From: an uncultured Actinomycetes bacterium | GTDB taxonomy: Bacteria; Actinomycetota; Actinomycetes; Nanopelagicales; Nanopelagicaceae | Assembly (NCBI GenBank): GCA_903954055.1 | Contig: CAJBMC010000029.1 | Span: forward strand, 1 to 49,499 | Length of the DNA stretch: 49,499 nt | Reading direction: 5' to 3' | Shown here: one piece after another, positions 17,001 to 24,731 of the stretch | How positions within the stretch are numbered: position 1 is the first letter of the stretch | How the letters are laid out: every line of letters starts with the position of its first letter | The notes under the pieces: generated by a model | The model's input: only the letters and a program-made list of their open reading frames with translations | What the model was told of the DNA's origin: nothing | Databases searched by the model: none | Position numbers and translations under genes: made by a program

Positions 17001-17269
17001 TCGCCCGCGGCTTTGCGAGTAAAGGTAAGGCCCAGAATTTGATCCGGGCGAACGAATCCATTGGCAACGAGATAGACAACTCGTGAAGCCATAGTCTCAG
17101 TCTTTCCAGATCCGGCACCGGCGATCACAACGGCTGGCTCGAGTGGATTGCTCTTAATCGAGATAATCGCCGCCTGCTCTTCACTCGGTGAAGGAAACTT
17201 CGAATCGATGAGTTGAATCAACTTAGCTACATCTTCTGGTGTGTACTTCTCAATCAATTCGTGGCTCAT
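14060..17269 (-). CDS. adnB: AdnB, helicase-nuclease subunit for double-strand break resection
   Basis: 1069-aa subunit of the actinobacterial AdnAB motor-nuclease that processes DNA ends for recombination. The N-terminal UvrD-like ATPase has Walker A GAGSGKT at about 51-57, TFTRKAAGEL, DEYQDTSHSQ near 290, a TYRNDE motif, LTVHMSKGAEWD and YVAVTRAKTH. The C-terminal RecB-type nuclease has RGRIDAI, VVDWKTG and QLAIYRLAW, the metal and catalytic residues. Intact motor motifs fit the known role of AdnB as the lead motor. The ATG at 17269 overlaps the adnA stop as ATGA; the longer frame from 17305 overlaps adnA by 40 bases and is less likely. Second gene of adnA-adnB, as in mycobacteria. Confidence 0.93.
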   Translation of the reverse strand: MSHELIEKYTPEDVAKLIQLIDSKFPSPSEEQAAIISIKSNPLEPAVVIAGAGSGKTETMASRVVYLVANGFVRPDQILGLTFTRKAAGELNLRIRKRLKQLSQAMAQSNINQPFSSFDTAVTTYHSYAGRILSEHSIRLGIDADSQPLGEAALWMMANRIVQNWDEAGFTNESAVKTVVEDLMGLTSQALEHQVTGEQIIEADQKLLAELARMSGGLNDGVRDAARTSQQRIGLVAMMEKFLAERRGSGQLSFDDQIALAATIAANFPDVGEVERGKYPVVLLDEYQDTSHSQVRLLSTLFGAGHPVTAVGDPCQSIYTWRGAAAGTIGAFNSHFPKRSGSTGALQYNLLTTYRNDEVILNVANLISDEVRQNDTVDVEPLRARAGAGKGDLVCGIFENLEAEAQAIVEYFQPLWGKDGVKTSELSFAVLVRKKSQIPFIQEALTNAGIASEVLGLGGLVHVPEVADIVALLKVINSPDAGGALMRHLTGPRINLGPRDIAALGRFSRKRATNEGSDSRSLVQNIIAGNSLTSDNDDQIAGSLIDALDEIESAKASDFSAAGFARLTQFSADLRRLRSRASGAITDLILEIERYLNLEAEVMLREEGMHGRRHLDRFLDEASKFARSGGSLNGFINWLDVASDEEGGLKAGTPDVDSSVVQILTVHMSKGAEWDVVAIPGLTEGSFPSKSSKSPENWASNEKFIPFPLRSDESVVPQLNLSQVSTNSDANKVLTAYKKECAEYRRKEEIRLGYVAVTRAKTHLFCSASYWGEGVNPLEPSTLYRKVEEIALTSGRVIDELEPPPSGSRNPREGDEVTATWPRDPLGGKRQEFESKVALVRNAKPLDLTSPSSLPTLQSWMSDARAIIAEQAEGYNAALAIPRPVRMSPSSIIAMKRDPEGFARSVRRPMPRARDEYSSRGTAFHLWVERHLAVYSIFDDEEFDLMQPIEEDRTLEELKSAWLASEYGSRTAYRVEVPFETVIAGTLVRGRIDAIYKTENGFEVVDWKTGSKILDDDSAIQLAIYRLAWAKLAGVPLESVSAAFHYVPTGVTDRRTNLMSLDELIALLG

Positions 17270-20200
17270 CCGATCACCGTTCTTCCCTCCAGGTGAACCG
17301 GACAAGAACTCTTAACTGGGCATGAGCCACAAAATGTATTTTTCTTTGCAACAAACGTTGGGGCAGACATCTCAGTTGCAATTGAATCGAGCGTTGAAGT
17401 AATTTCTTCGACATCTATCGGTGGTCGCTCGAGCGCAGCGATTTTCTGAGTGTCATGGCCGAGGAAGACGAGATGAGAGCCTGAAACTTGAGGATTATCA
17501 AATTTCTTCTCAAATGCATTAAGAACAACAGCTAATTGATAGCAGGCAAGCTGAAGATTTGATTCAGCCTTGGGTTGTGAAATCGCTTTTCCTGTTTTGA
17601 AATCAACGACAAAGAATTTTCCATCGCTTTCGACTTCAAGGCGATCAATCGAACCTTTCACCTTTGCTCGTCCTAGCTCGTATTCAAAGGTGAGTTCTAC
17701 GCCTTCAACATCTCGTTTAAATTCACGATGATATTGTGCAAAACGTTCGAGAAGTCGCTGCGCCCGACGGAACTGCGCTTTATTGATCCACCCAGAAGAG
17801 TCGCTAATAAGCGGCCATGCCTTTTCGAGCGATTGATATAGATATTCATCGGTGATATCGACGCCTTCAACTTTCAGGCGGGCATATTCGTGAATTACCG
17901 ATCCGAGTAATTGCGCGGTGGAGTCACCGTTGGAACCACCGTTGCGTTCGAGTAACCACTTAAGTCCACATTGTTCAAAGGATTCTGCGGCGCTTGGAGA
18001 GATTGGCACAAGCTCTCCATCTTCGAAGAGGGCGCTATCGGTTGAGATTGGATGCGCTCCAAGCCAATTATCAGTATCTGCCACTGCGATTTCAGAGTTT
18101 GCTAGCGTGGCCAAGATTGATGCTGCTTCTGTGGCTTTATCAGTTGAGAGCGCGCGGCGAAGGGAGGCAACCAGCGCATTCGCAGTCAATGGTCGCGCAT
18201 TGGTGAAGGTGGAGAGATTAAATTGGCCTGACTCGACTGCCTCTAAGAAGAATGGTGAAGGTGAATCATCTTCGCGGGTGACTGCGGAGATATGCAACTG
18301 CTCTGTAGCGCGGGTTGTAGCGACGTGAAAGAGTCGCCGCTCATCTTCAGCGAGAGATTGTGCGGTGATGAGATCGAGCGTTGATTGAGCTAGCTCTTCA
18401 CCATGTCGCTCACGTTCGACGAGACGTTCTGCTCCTAAGAGTGTGCTTCGCTGCTTGAGATTTGGCCAGATTCCTTCTTGGATACCGGCGACAAAGACTC
18501 GCTTGAATTGGAGGCCTTTTGTTGAATGCACGGTAAGGAGCTCGACTACATCGGGACGGATTCCCTGTGCGGTAATCAAGTCGGAGACGATATTTTCTTG
18601 AGTGATCTCTTCAAGGAACAATCGTGGATGGCTACCCGGCATCCGATCAATATGGCGAGCTGCTGAATCAAAGAGCTGCACCATTGCATCAAGATCACGA
18701 TCGGCAGCTGCACCACGAGAACCGCCACGTAATGCAGTGCGCTGCCAGGCATCGAGAATCAATTGGTTATCTGAATTCTTAGCGTTCGACCAGATTGACC
18801 AGAGCAGATCATGTATAGATGGGTTCTTCTTCCGCATTACCGAGCGCGCTGCCGATAGCAACTCATGTACTCGGCGGAGCTCTGCACCTTCGGCAATCGG
18901 AATATCACCTTTATCAATTGCATCGATAATCATCTGAGTACCGGTACGCGAATCAGTGGCTTCATCACGTGACTTTAAAAGCGCTGATCGAATTCGCCGT
19001 AGTGAGATTGAAGAAGCCCCACCAAATTCTGCAAGTAAGAGTCGTTCACAATTTTCTAGAGTTAATTTCTCAGAACCTGAAGCAATCTTTGCCATCAACA
19101 AAAATGGTGCGATCGCCGCATTTGAAGCGATTGCCTCGCGATCTCCCGCAACTGGCACCCCAGATTGGCCAAGAGCTCTGCGAATAGCTGCTGCAGTCGC
19201 ATTGTGAGCGCGAAGGATGATCGCCATCTCTGAATAGGCAATGCCCTCCATGAGATGTGCTCGTTTAATTTGATAGGCGATGTATTGAGCCTCTTCTGCT
19301 TCAGATCTCAACTCAACAGCGTATTTAGCTGGCACTCCGCGGTAGTTATTGTTGAGAGTAATTGTCGTTGCCGTTGGAAAGTTCGCTTCCAGATATCGAT
19401 TGACGCCATCTGGATCTGATCCTCGGAAGCGACCTACCGCAGCTTCTGGATCTACAACGAGAAGTAGATCGCTACCAACCAAGAGTTCGAGGAGTCGACG
19501 TTGGGCAGGATCGGTCTCATGAAATTCATCAACCATGATTGTGGTAAATCGCTTATGTAATTCTGCTCGTAAATCAGGGCTATTGTTGAGGTGAGCAATA
19601 GCAGCGTTAATAATTTCCGATGGATCGATACGCATCTTGGAATCGCCAGCAGCTGAATCCATATTCGCTGAGATCTCTAAATACTGTTGCCAGAATTGGG
19701 CGGCTGCAGGCCAGAATTTTTCGCCGAGACGTTTTCCCTTTTCAGCTAATTGTGCAGGCGAGAGATTGCGCTCGGTCGCGCGCATCATTAAATCGCGAAG
19801 TTCGCGGACAAATCCTTGTGTGAGGAGCGGTTCGCCCATCGTGACCGAATTTTCGTTGGTTGAATCTTGCCGTAAATCTGATGGCCACCATGAAACTTCG
19901 TCATCAATATTTCCTTGCAAGAGCGAACGAATGAAAGATTCTTGTTCTGCGCCAGATATGAGAACCGTCTCGCGAAAAGTGTCGCCGGATTTCATTGCGA
20001 GAATTGAAAATGCAAGTGCGTGAAAAGTTCGCGCAACTGGTTCTTGCACAGTTCCACCAGATGCTAGAACTATCGCATCACGTATCTCGGATGCACGCTC
20101 GCGACCAAAGGTGAGGATAAGAATTGATTCTGGATCTGCTCCACCGCGAATCCGATCAATTGCAGACTCGATTAAAGTTGCACTCTTTCCAGTACCGGTT

Positions 20201-20331
20201 GCACCACGAAGAATGAGCGGCGAATTGCGGTGAGAGATAGCCGCTCTTTGCTCAGAATCGAAGTCGAGTTGAAGTAGCTTTAAAGGGTTGGCTACAAGGT
20301 GTAGACGCTTTCCCTCAGCAGCTTTACTCAT
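17266..20331 (-). CDS. adnA: AdnA, helicase-nuclease subunit with Fe-S nuclease domain
   Basis: 1021-aa partner of AdnB. Walker A is GATGTGKS at 43-50. The Walker B/motif II reads DEFHE instead of DEFQD, and motifs V/VI (LTVHSTKGLQF, HVATTRATEQ) are present. The C-terminal RecB-family nuclease shows GSIDRLE, VVDFKTGK and the QLACYQLA helix. An Fe-S cluster site typical of AddB/AdnA nucleases is complete: one Cys ahead of the nuclease core (FEQCGLKW) and three near the C-terminus (CGSC plus a Cys seven residues after the first of that pair). The substituted motif II fits the weaker motor role known for AdnA. Coupled to adnB through ATGA. Confidence 0.93.
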   Translation of the reverse strand: MSKAAEGKRLHLVANPLKLLQLDFDSEQRAAISHRNSPLILRGATGTGKSATLIESAIDRIRGGADPESILILTFGRERASEIRDAIVLASGGTVQEPVARTFHALAFSILAMKSGDTFRETVLISGAEQESFIRSLLQGNIDDEVSWWPSDLRQDSTNENSVTMGEPLLTQGFVRELRDLMMRATERNLSPAQLAEKGKRLGEKFWPAAAQFWQQYLEISANMDSAAGDSKMRIDPSEIINAAIAHLNNSPDLRAELHKRFTTIMVDEFHETDPAQRRLLELLVGSDLLLVVDPEAAVGRFRGSDPDGVNRYLEANFPTATTITLNNNYRGVPAKYAVELRSEAEEAQYIAYQIKRAHLMEGIAYSEMAIILRAHNATAAAIRRALGQSGVPVAGDREAIASNAAIAPFLLMAKIASGSEKLTLENCERLLLAEFGGASSISLRRIRSALLKSRDEATDSRTGTQMIIDAIDKGDIPIAEGAELRRVHELLSAARSVMRKKNPSIHDLLWSIWSNAKNSDNQLILDAWQRTALRGGSRGAAADRDLDAMVQLFDSAARHIDRMPGSHPRLFLEEITQENIVSDLITAQGIRPDVVELLTVHSTKGLQFKRVFVAGIQEGIWPNLKQRSTLLGAERLVERERHGEELAQSTLDLITAQSLAEDERRLFHVATTRATEQLHISAVTREDDSPSPFFLEAVESGQFNLSTFTNARPLTANALVASLRRALSTDKATEAASILATLANSEIAVADTDNWLGAHPISTDSALFEDGELVPISPSAAESFEQCGLKWLLERNGGSNGDSTAQLLGSVIHEYARLKVEGVDITDEYLYQSLEKAWPLISDSSGWINKAQFRRAQRLLERFAQYHREFKRDVEGVELTFEYELGRAKVKGSIDRLEVESDGKFFVVDFKTGKAISQPKAESNLQLACYQLAVVLNAFEKKFDNPQVSGSHLVFLGHDTQKIAALERPPIDVEEITSTLDSIATEMSAPTFVAKKNTFCGSCPVKSSCPVHLEGRTVIG

Positions 20332-20348
20332 AGTGCGAATTCAACCCT

Positions 20349-20370
20349 AACGGGGTGACAATTCCCCGTT
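20349..20370. other. Hairpin between CopC-like gene and adnA
   Basis: AACGGGG (20349-20355) and CCCCGTT (20364-20370) pair perfectly across an 8-nt loop in the 47-base gap. A T-run is lacking, so at best a weak terminator for the CopC-like gene; it may also lie in the adnA promoter region. Confidence 0.4.
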
Positions 20371-20378
20371 ATCGCTAC

Positions 20379-20891
20379 TTATCGCTTGTTGCTACGCGCC
20401 CGGAAGGCATAGAGGCCCCCGATAAGGATGGTGAGTGCGATCGCTCCGACAATCGGTAGCGGCAGAGTTCCATGGCTATCTTTCTTGGGAGCGGGCGCTA
20501 TGAGAGGAGTCGGCGCATTGAGTGAGAAGGCGTATGAATCGCTGACTTTATGACCATCGGCAGAGACAATCGAGTAGAAAATTTCATATGTACCGGATTG
20601 GTAATCACCTGCTGGAATTGTCGCTGAAAGTACGTCGCCATTTACCGAGATATCAGTTAATGGAATCTCAGCGCCATCAAGGAGATTGAGTGAAAGTGAA
20701 TTTACATCCTTGCCACCAAGTGTCATCAAATTTTCAGTGAAGGTCAATGAGATTCGATCTGGCATAACGGTGATCTCCTTATTGGCCTCAGGATTAGCGT
20801 TGACCAATCCCGCATGAGCAAACGCGGCAGTGGGGGTAAGAATTGTGGTGGCAAAGAGTGCGACGAAGAAGGCACGGAGAATTTTACGCAT
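20379..20891 (-). CDS. CopC/YobA-like domain protein, membrane-anchored
   Basis: 170-aa exported protein. A signal peptide (about 1-25, ending AAFA) is followed by HAGLVNANP, whose leading His becomes the first mature residue, a known copper ligand in CopC proteins. A single CopC-type Ig-like domain runs to about residue 125 and contains the second conserved stretch SADGHKVSDSYAF with a His-Gly-His-like site reduced to DGH. A Pro-rich linker and a C-terminal helix (about 145-163) followed by RARSNKR anchor it to the membrane. It probably binds Cu(II) outside the membrane. No CopD is fused or adjacent, which is common in Actinobacteria. A terminator for typA lies right upstream, so it has its own promoter. 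Confidence 0.85.
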   Translation of the reverse strand: MRKILRAFFVALFATTILTPTAAFAHAGLVNANPEANKEITVMPDRISLTFTENLMTLGGKDVNSLSLNLLDGAEIPLTDISVNGDVLSATIPAGDYQSGTYEIFYSIVSADGHKVSDSYAFSLNAPTPLIAPAPKKDSHGTLPLPIVGAIALTILIGGLYAFRARSNKR

Positions 20892-20897
20892 AAATGA

Positions 20898-20903
20898 ATT
20901 CTA
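20898..20903 (-). promoter_or_regulatory. Predicted leaderless -10 box of the CopC-like gene (TAGAAT)
   Basis: TAGAAT ends 6 nt before the ATG at 20891. It sits just after the typA terminator, the only place left for a promoter. Confidence 0.55.
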
Positions 20904-20912
20904 CAGTGGTGA

Positions 20913-20970
20913 AACGAAAAAAGAGTCGGAATAGGCGCGATTGTTAGCGCCGGTCCAACTCTTTTTCGTT
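20913..20970 (-). terminator. Intrinsic terminator of typA
   Basis: On the minus strand an A-rich arm ending AAAGAGT pairs with ACTCTTTTTT, and inside it GGCGC pairs with GCGCC around an 8-nt loop, with short internal mismatches. The stem begins 12 bases after the typA stop and ends in six T. Confidence 0.88.
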
Positions 20971-20981
20971 ATTGTGAAGAT

Positions 20982-22877
20982 TTAAGAGTTATTGCTCTTC
21001 TTCGCACGTGAAGTTGCACGAGCACGTTCTGCGCCATCCAAAACAACCTTACGGATACGAACAACCGCTGGAGTTACCTCGACACATTCATCTTCGCGAC
21101 AGAATTCGAGAGCACCTTCCATATTGAGCTTCTTAGGTGGAATCAACTTTTCAGAATCATCGGTACCTGATGCGCGCATATTTGTAAGTTTCTTCTCACG
21201 AACACAGTTGACATCCATATCGTCAGAACGTGAGTTTTCACCGATGACCATACCTTCGTAAACCTCATCGCCTGGTTCGACGAAGATTGTTCCGCGCTCT
21301 TGCACACCTTGAAGTGCGTAAGAAGTAACAGCACCAATGCGGTCAGATACAAGTGATCCAGTTGCACGAGTACGGAGTTCACCGAACCATGGTTCGTATG
21401 AATCAAATACATGGTGAAGCAGACCAGTTCCGCGAGTTTCAGTAAGGAACTCAGTACGGAAACCGATAAGACCACGTGAAGGAACCTTGTACTCAAGGCG
21501 AATCCAGCCAGTGCCATGGTTAACCATCTGCTCCATGCGACCCTTACGGAGCGCCATCAACTGTGTAAGAACACCGAGATAATCTTCAGGTGCATCGATT
21601 GTCAGAGATTCCATTGGCTCGTGAAGCTTGCCATCGATCATCTTGGTAACTACCTGCGGTTTACCGACTGTAAGTTCGAATCCTTCACGCTTCATGATTT
21701 CAACGAGGACAGCGAGCTGAAGCTCACCGCGACCCTGAACTTCCCATGCATCTGGGCGCTCAGTGTTGAGAATACGAAGCGAAACGTTACCGATGAGCTC
21801 CTTATCGAGGCGATCCTTCACCTGACGAGCAGTCAGCAATTTTCCTGACTTTCCAGCGAGTGGAGAGGTGTTGATACCAATTGTCATCGAGATTGATGGC
21901 TCATCAACCTTGATGAGTGGAAGTGCATGTGGGTTTTCAAGATCAGCAAGTGTCTCGCCCAATGTAATTGTTTCAATACCGGCAATCGCAACGATGTCAC
22001 CAGGTCCTGCTTCGAGACCAGGTACGCGCTCGAGCGCTTCGGTAATAAGAAGTTCCGAAATCTTTACTCGCTCTTGCGTGCCATCAGTCTTGATCCACAT
22101 TACTGATTGACCCTTCTTGAGGGTTCCTTCATGGATACGACATAGTGCAAGGCGACCAAGGAATGGTGATGAGTCAAGGTTTGTAACGTGGGCCTGAAGT
22201 GGAGCACCCTCGTGATAAACCGGAGCAGGAACAGTGTCCTGAATAACCTGGAATAGAACATCGAGGTTCTCTTCATCAGGCAATCCACCATCTGCAGGAC
22301 GTGTCAGCGATGCGCGACCGTTCTTTGCAGATGCATAGACAACTGGGAAATCAATCTGATCTTCATTTGCATCGAGATCAAGGAATAGCTCGTAGGCCTC
22401 GTCAACAACCTCTGCGATACGTGAGTCGGGACGGTCGACCTTATTGATGAGCAAAATAACTGGAAGGTTCTTCTGCAGCGCCTTGCGCAATACGAAGCGA
22501 GTCTGTGGAAGCGGGCCTTCAGATGCATCTACCAACAAGATAACGCCGTCGACCATTTCGAGACCGCGCTCTACCTCGCCACCAAAGTCGGCGTGGCCTG
22601 GTGTATCAATAATGTTGATTACTGAATCACCACGACGAACCGCGGTGTTCTTAGCAAGGATTGTGATTCCCTTTTCGCGCTCGAGGTCCATCGAGTCCAT
22701 CATGCGGTCTTGACCCTCATCCTGCTTCTTGTGAGCAGCAAAGGCACCGGACTGCCACAACATCGCATCGACCAGGGTTGTCTTTCCATGGTCAACGTGC
22801 GCGATGATCGCGACGTTACGGATGCTGTCGCGGGTCTTTACCGGCAGGTCTTTGAGGTGTGCTTGGGTCTTTGCCAT
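20982..22877 (-). CDS. typA: Ribosome-associated GTPase TypA/BipA
   Basis: 631-aa translational GTPase that binds the ribosome and assists 50S assembly and stress adaptation. G1 is AHVDHGKTT at 26-34; DTPGH (G3) and NKVD (G4) follow. Next come the EF-Tu-like domain 2, the EF-G-like domain III/V segments and the BipA-specific C-terminal domain (PSRGLIGFR, GERGTIFVEPGDEVYEG-like loop). Length fits the family (600-640). The 5' leader has a GGAG-type ribosome binding site, unlike the leaderless neighbours. Divergent from ppx. Confidence 0.97.
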   Translation of the reverse strand: MAKTQAHLKDLPVKTRDSIRNVAIIAHVDHGKTTLVDAMLWQSGAFAAHKKQDEGQDRMMDSMDLEREKGITILAKNTAVRRGDSVINIIDTPGHADFGGEVERGLEMVDGVILLVDASEGPLPQTRFVLRKALQKNLPVILLINKVDRPDSRIAEVVDEAYELFLDLDANEDQIDFPVVYASAKNGRASLTRPADGGLPDEENLDVLFQVIQDTVPAPVYHEGAPLQAHVTNLDSSPFLGRLALCRIHEGTLKKGQSVMWIKTDGTQERVKISELLITEALERVPGLEAGPGDIVAIAGIETITLGETLADLENPHALPLIKVDEPSISMTIGINTSPLAGKSGKLLTARQVKDRLDKELIGNVSLRILNTERPDAWEVQGRGELQLAVLVEIMKREGFELTVGKPQVVTKMIDGKLHEPMESLTIDAPEDYLGVLTQLMALRKGRMEQMVNHGTGWIRLEYKVPSRGLIGFRTEFLTETRGTGLLHHVFDSYEPWFGELRTRATGSLVSDRIGAVTSYALQGVQERGTIFVEPGDEVYEGMVIGENSRSDDMDVNCVREKKLTNMRASGTDDSEKLIPPKKLNMEGALEFCREDECVEVTPAVVRIRKVVLDGAERARATSRAKKSNNS

Positions 22878-22942
22878 TGAGATGAAACTCCATAAATAAG
22901 GGCACTTACGTGCGAAGTGCAGGCTCTTATCTTACCCCCCAA

Positions 22943-22948
22943 TACACT
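22943..22948 (+). promoter_or_regulatory. Predicted leaderless -10 box of ppx (TACACT)
   Basis: TACACT on the plus strand, followed by exactly 6 nt and the ATG at 22955. Confidence 0.5.
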
Positions 22949-22954
22949 TCCCCC

Positions 22955-23869
22955 ATGCGCTTAGGGGTCCTCGATGTCGGTTCAAATACCGTTCATCTCC
23001 AAATCATGGATGCTCATCACGGTTCTGCGCCTCTGGCATATCAAAGTTTTAAAGAAGAAATCCGTCTTGCTGAATATCTCACTGAATCTGGTGATCTTTC
23101 ACAATCAGGCGTCGAGCGATTATTAGGAACTCTCAATCGTTTGAAATCACAAGCAAGCGGAATCGCAATTGATGAGACTCTCGCATTTGCAACTTCTGCG
23201 ATTCGCGAAGCGAAAAATTCTGATCAAGTACTTGCTGCGGTATCAGAGAACACCGGAATTGAGCTACAGGTATTAAGTGGTGAAGATGAAGCGCGCTTTA
23301 CCTTTCTGGCAGTTCGTCGCTGGGTTGGCTGGTCTGCCGGCGACATCATTTTGCTCGATATTGGTGGAGGCTCACTTGAGATTGCCGCCGGTGATCAAGA
23401 AGTTCCACGTTATTCAAATTCGGTGATGTTGGGTGCAAGTCGAATGACTCGTCAATTCCTTGTAGGCGATCCTTTTACGGATAAGTCGCTGAAGAAACTT
23501 GAGCGACATATCGAAGAGACTCTCGCTCCACTGCGCAATGAAATTGGCGATAACTCAAAGCGAAATGCGATTGGTACCAGCAAGACATTTAGAACGCTTC
23601 GTCGGATTCAGGAGTATTACCTTCCCGAACTCGGTAAAGATTTAACGCTCGATGGCCTTTCGACAATAACCCGAAAATTGCAGGGTATGGAGCACAGCAA
23701 GCGGGCTGCACTTCCTGGCGTCTCCAGCAGTCGCGCTACACAGATAGTGGCTGGCGCCATGGTTGCTCAGCAAGCGATGAAGAGCCTCGGAATTGAGAAG
23801 TTAATTCAATGTCCGTGGGCTTTGCGTGAAGGAATTGTTTTACAACGACTTGATTGGCTTAAATCGTAG
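22955..23869 (+). CDS. ppx: Exopolyphosphatase / guanosine pentaphosphatase family (Ppx/GppA)
   Basis: 304-aa enzyme of the ASKHA fold that releases phosphate from polyphosphate or hydrolyses pppGpp. The phosphate-1 loop DVGSNTVHL is at residues 6-14; FATSAIREA and the second Gly-rich motif DIGGGSLEI near 140 follow. The short form without the C-terminal HD domain matches the actinobacterial two-domain Ppx proteins. An ORF start exists at 22910, but the ATG at 22955 gives the conserved MRLGVLDVG beginning. Polyphosphate kinase lies 2.8 kb away on the other strand, so synthesis and breakdown genes are neighbours. The 3' end overlaps convergent mutT1 by 11 bases. Confidence 0.92.
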   Translation: MRLGVLDVGSNTVHLQIMDAHHGSAPLAYQSFKEEIRLAEYLTESGDLSQSGVERLLGTLNRLKSQASGIAIDETLAFATSAIREAKNSDQVLAAVSENTGIELQVLSGEDEARFTFLAVRRWVGWSAGDIILLDIGGGSLEIAAGDQEVPRYSNSVMLGASRMTRQFLVGDPFTDKSLKKLERHIEETLAPLRNEIGDNSKRNAIGTSKTFRTLRRIQEYYLPELGKDLTLDGLSTITRKLQGMEHSKRAALPGVSSSRATQIVAGAMVAQQAMKSLGIEKLIQCPWALREGIVLQRLDWLKS

Positions 23870-24731
23870 GTCGAGCTAAGAATTCGACCGCAACAATTGT
23901 GTCTCCGCGGTGGTGAACAATCCAGGCATCTGCTGGACTTAAATCATCAGATGAATATTCAACCCGGGCAAGCTTTGAAAGTACATGCGGGATGATCGGA
24001 TTGTGGCCGGAGACAACTTGATTGCCTTCAAACTTCATTACCTGTCGAACATATTCGACTGAGGTTTTGGCATTCTTCTCAAACTCTTCTTCATTGAGAT
24101 CTTTCGAGATATTAACCTTGATTCCAGATGCAATTGAGAATGGTTCGACGGTTGTAAAACAACGAGTTGCATCGGAAGAGTAAATTCCTTGAATATTAAA
24201 AGGTTCGAGCTGCTTTACCAGTTTATGGCTCTGCTCGACTCCATCATTATTAAGTGGGCGATCAAGATCGTAATCGTTCCAATCGCTCCGCTTGACTGCC
24301 TTTCCATGGCGCAGAAGAACCAGCGTAGAAGCATGGCGTTCTCTTGAAATGAAATCGTCGAGCAAATCGCGATCTTCGTCGTGGGTGAGGAAATGACGAG
24401 CAGTCTTGATATCGACCCACTCAATTTTATCTACCTCAACATTGGGTACAAATGGAGCAGGTTCATCTTTTGCCTGCGCCATCCAATATTTCACTTTTTT
24501 CTTATGGTCATCAATTTTGTAGGAAGTAGTACCGAGGTACTGTCCGAAAATCGTATCGATTCCGGTCTCTTCTTTTACCTCGCGATAGGCAGCGGCGATT
24601 GGTGATTCGTTGTCGTCAACTTTGCCTTTAGGAAAAGACCAATCGTCATATTGCGGGCGGTGAATAACAAGTACTTCAAGTGCAAAGGGTGCATTTTCGC
24701 GCCAAATAACAGCGCCAGCAGCTCTAATCAT
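23859..24731 (-). CDS. mutT1: MutT1-type Nudix hydrolase fused to a histidine phosphatase
   Basis: 290-aa two-domain protein. The N-terminal Nudix domain has its box at residues 36-58 (GKVDDNESP... REVKEETGI). The C-terminal domain is a SixA-type histidine phosphatase with the RHG motif at 141-143 and a second His in SGHNPI. Mycobacterial MutT1 (Rv2985, next to ppk1 Rv2984) has the same fusion; it removes 8-oxo-dGTP/8-oxo-GTP and acts on diadenosine polyphosphates. Start at 24731 overlaps the ppk stop as ATGA, so translation is coupled to ppk. The longer frame to 24809 is inside ppk and rejected. Confidence 0.93.
   Translation of the reverse strand: MIRAAGAVIWRENAPFALEVLVIHRPQYDDWSFPKGKVDDNESPIAAAYREVKEETGIDTIFGQYLGTTSYKIDDHKKKVKYWMAQAKDEPAPFVPNVEVDKIEWVDIKTARHFLTHDEDRDLLDDFISRERHASTLVLLRHGKAVKRSDWNDYDLDRPLNNDGVEQSHKLVKQLEPFNIQGIYSSDATRCFTTVEPFSIASGIKVNISKDLNEEEFEKNAKTSVEYVRQVMKFEGNQVVSGHNPIIPHVLSKLARVEYSSDDLSPADAWIVHHRGDTIVAVEFLARPTI

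Noticed and set aside
23859-24731. Nudix plus histidine phosphatase as a novel fusion
   Set aside because: This is the established domain layout of actinobacterial MutT1.
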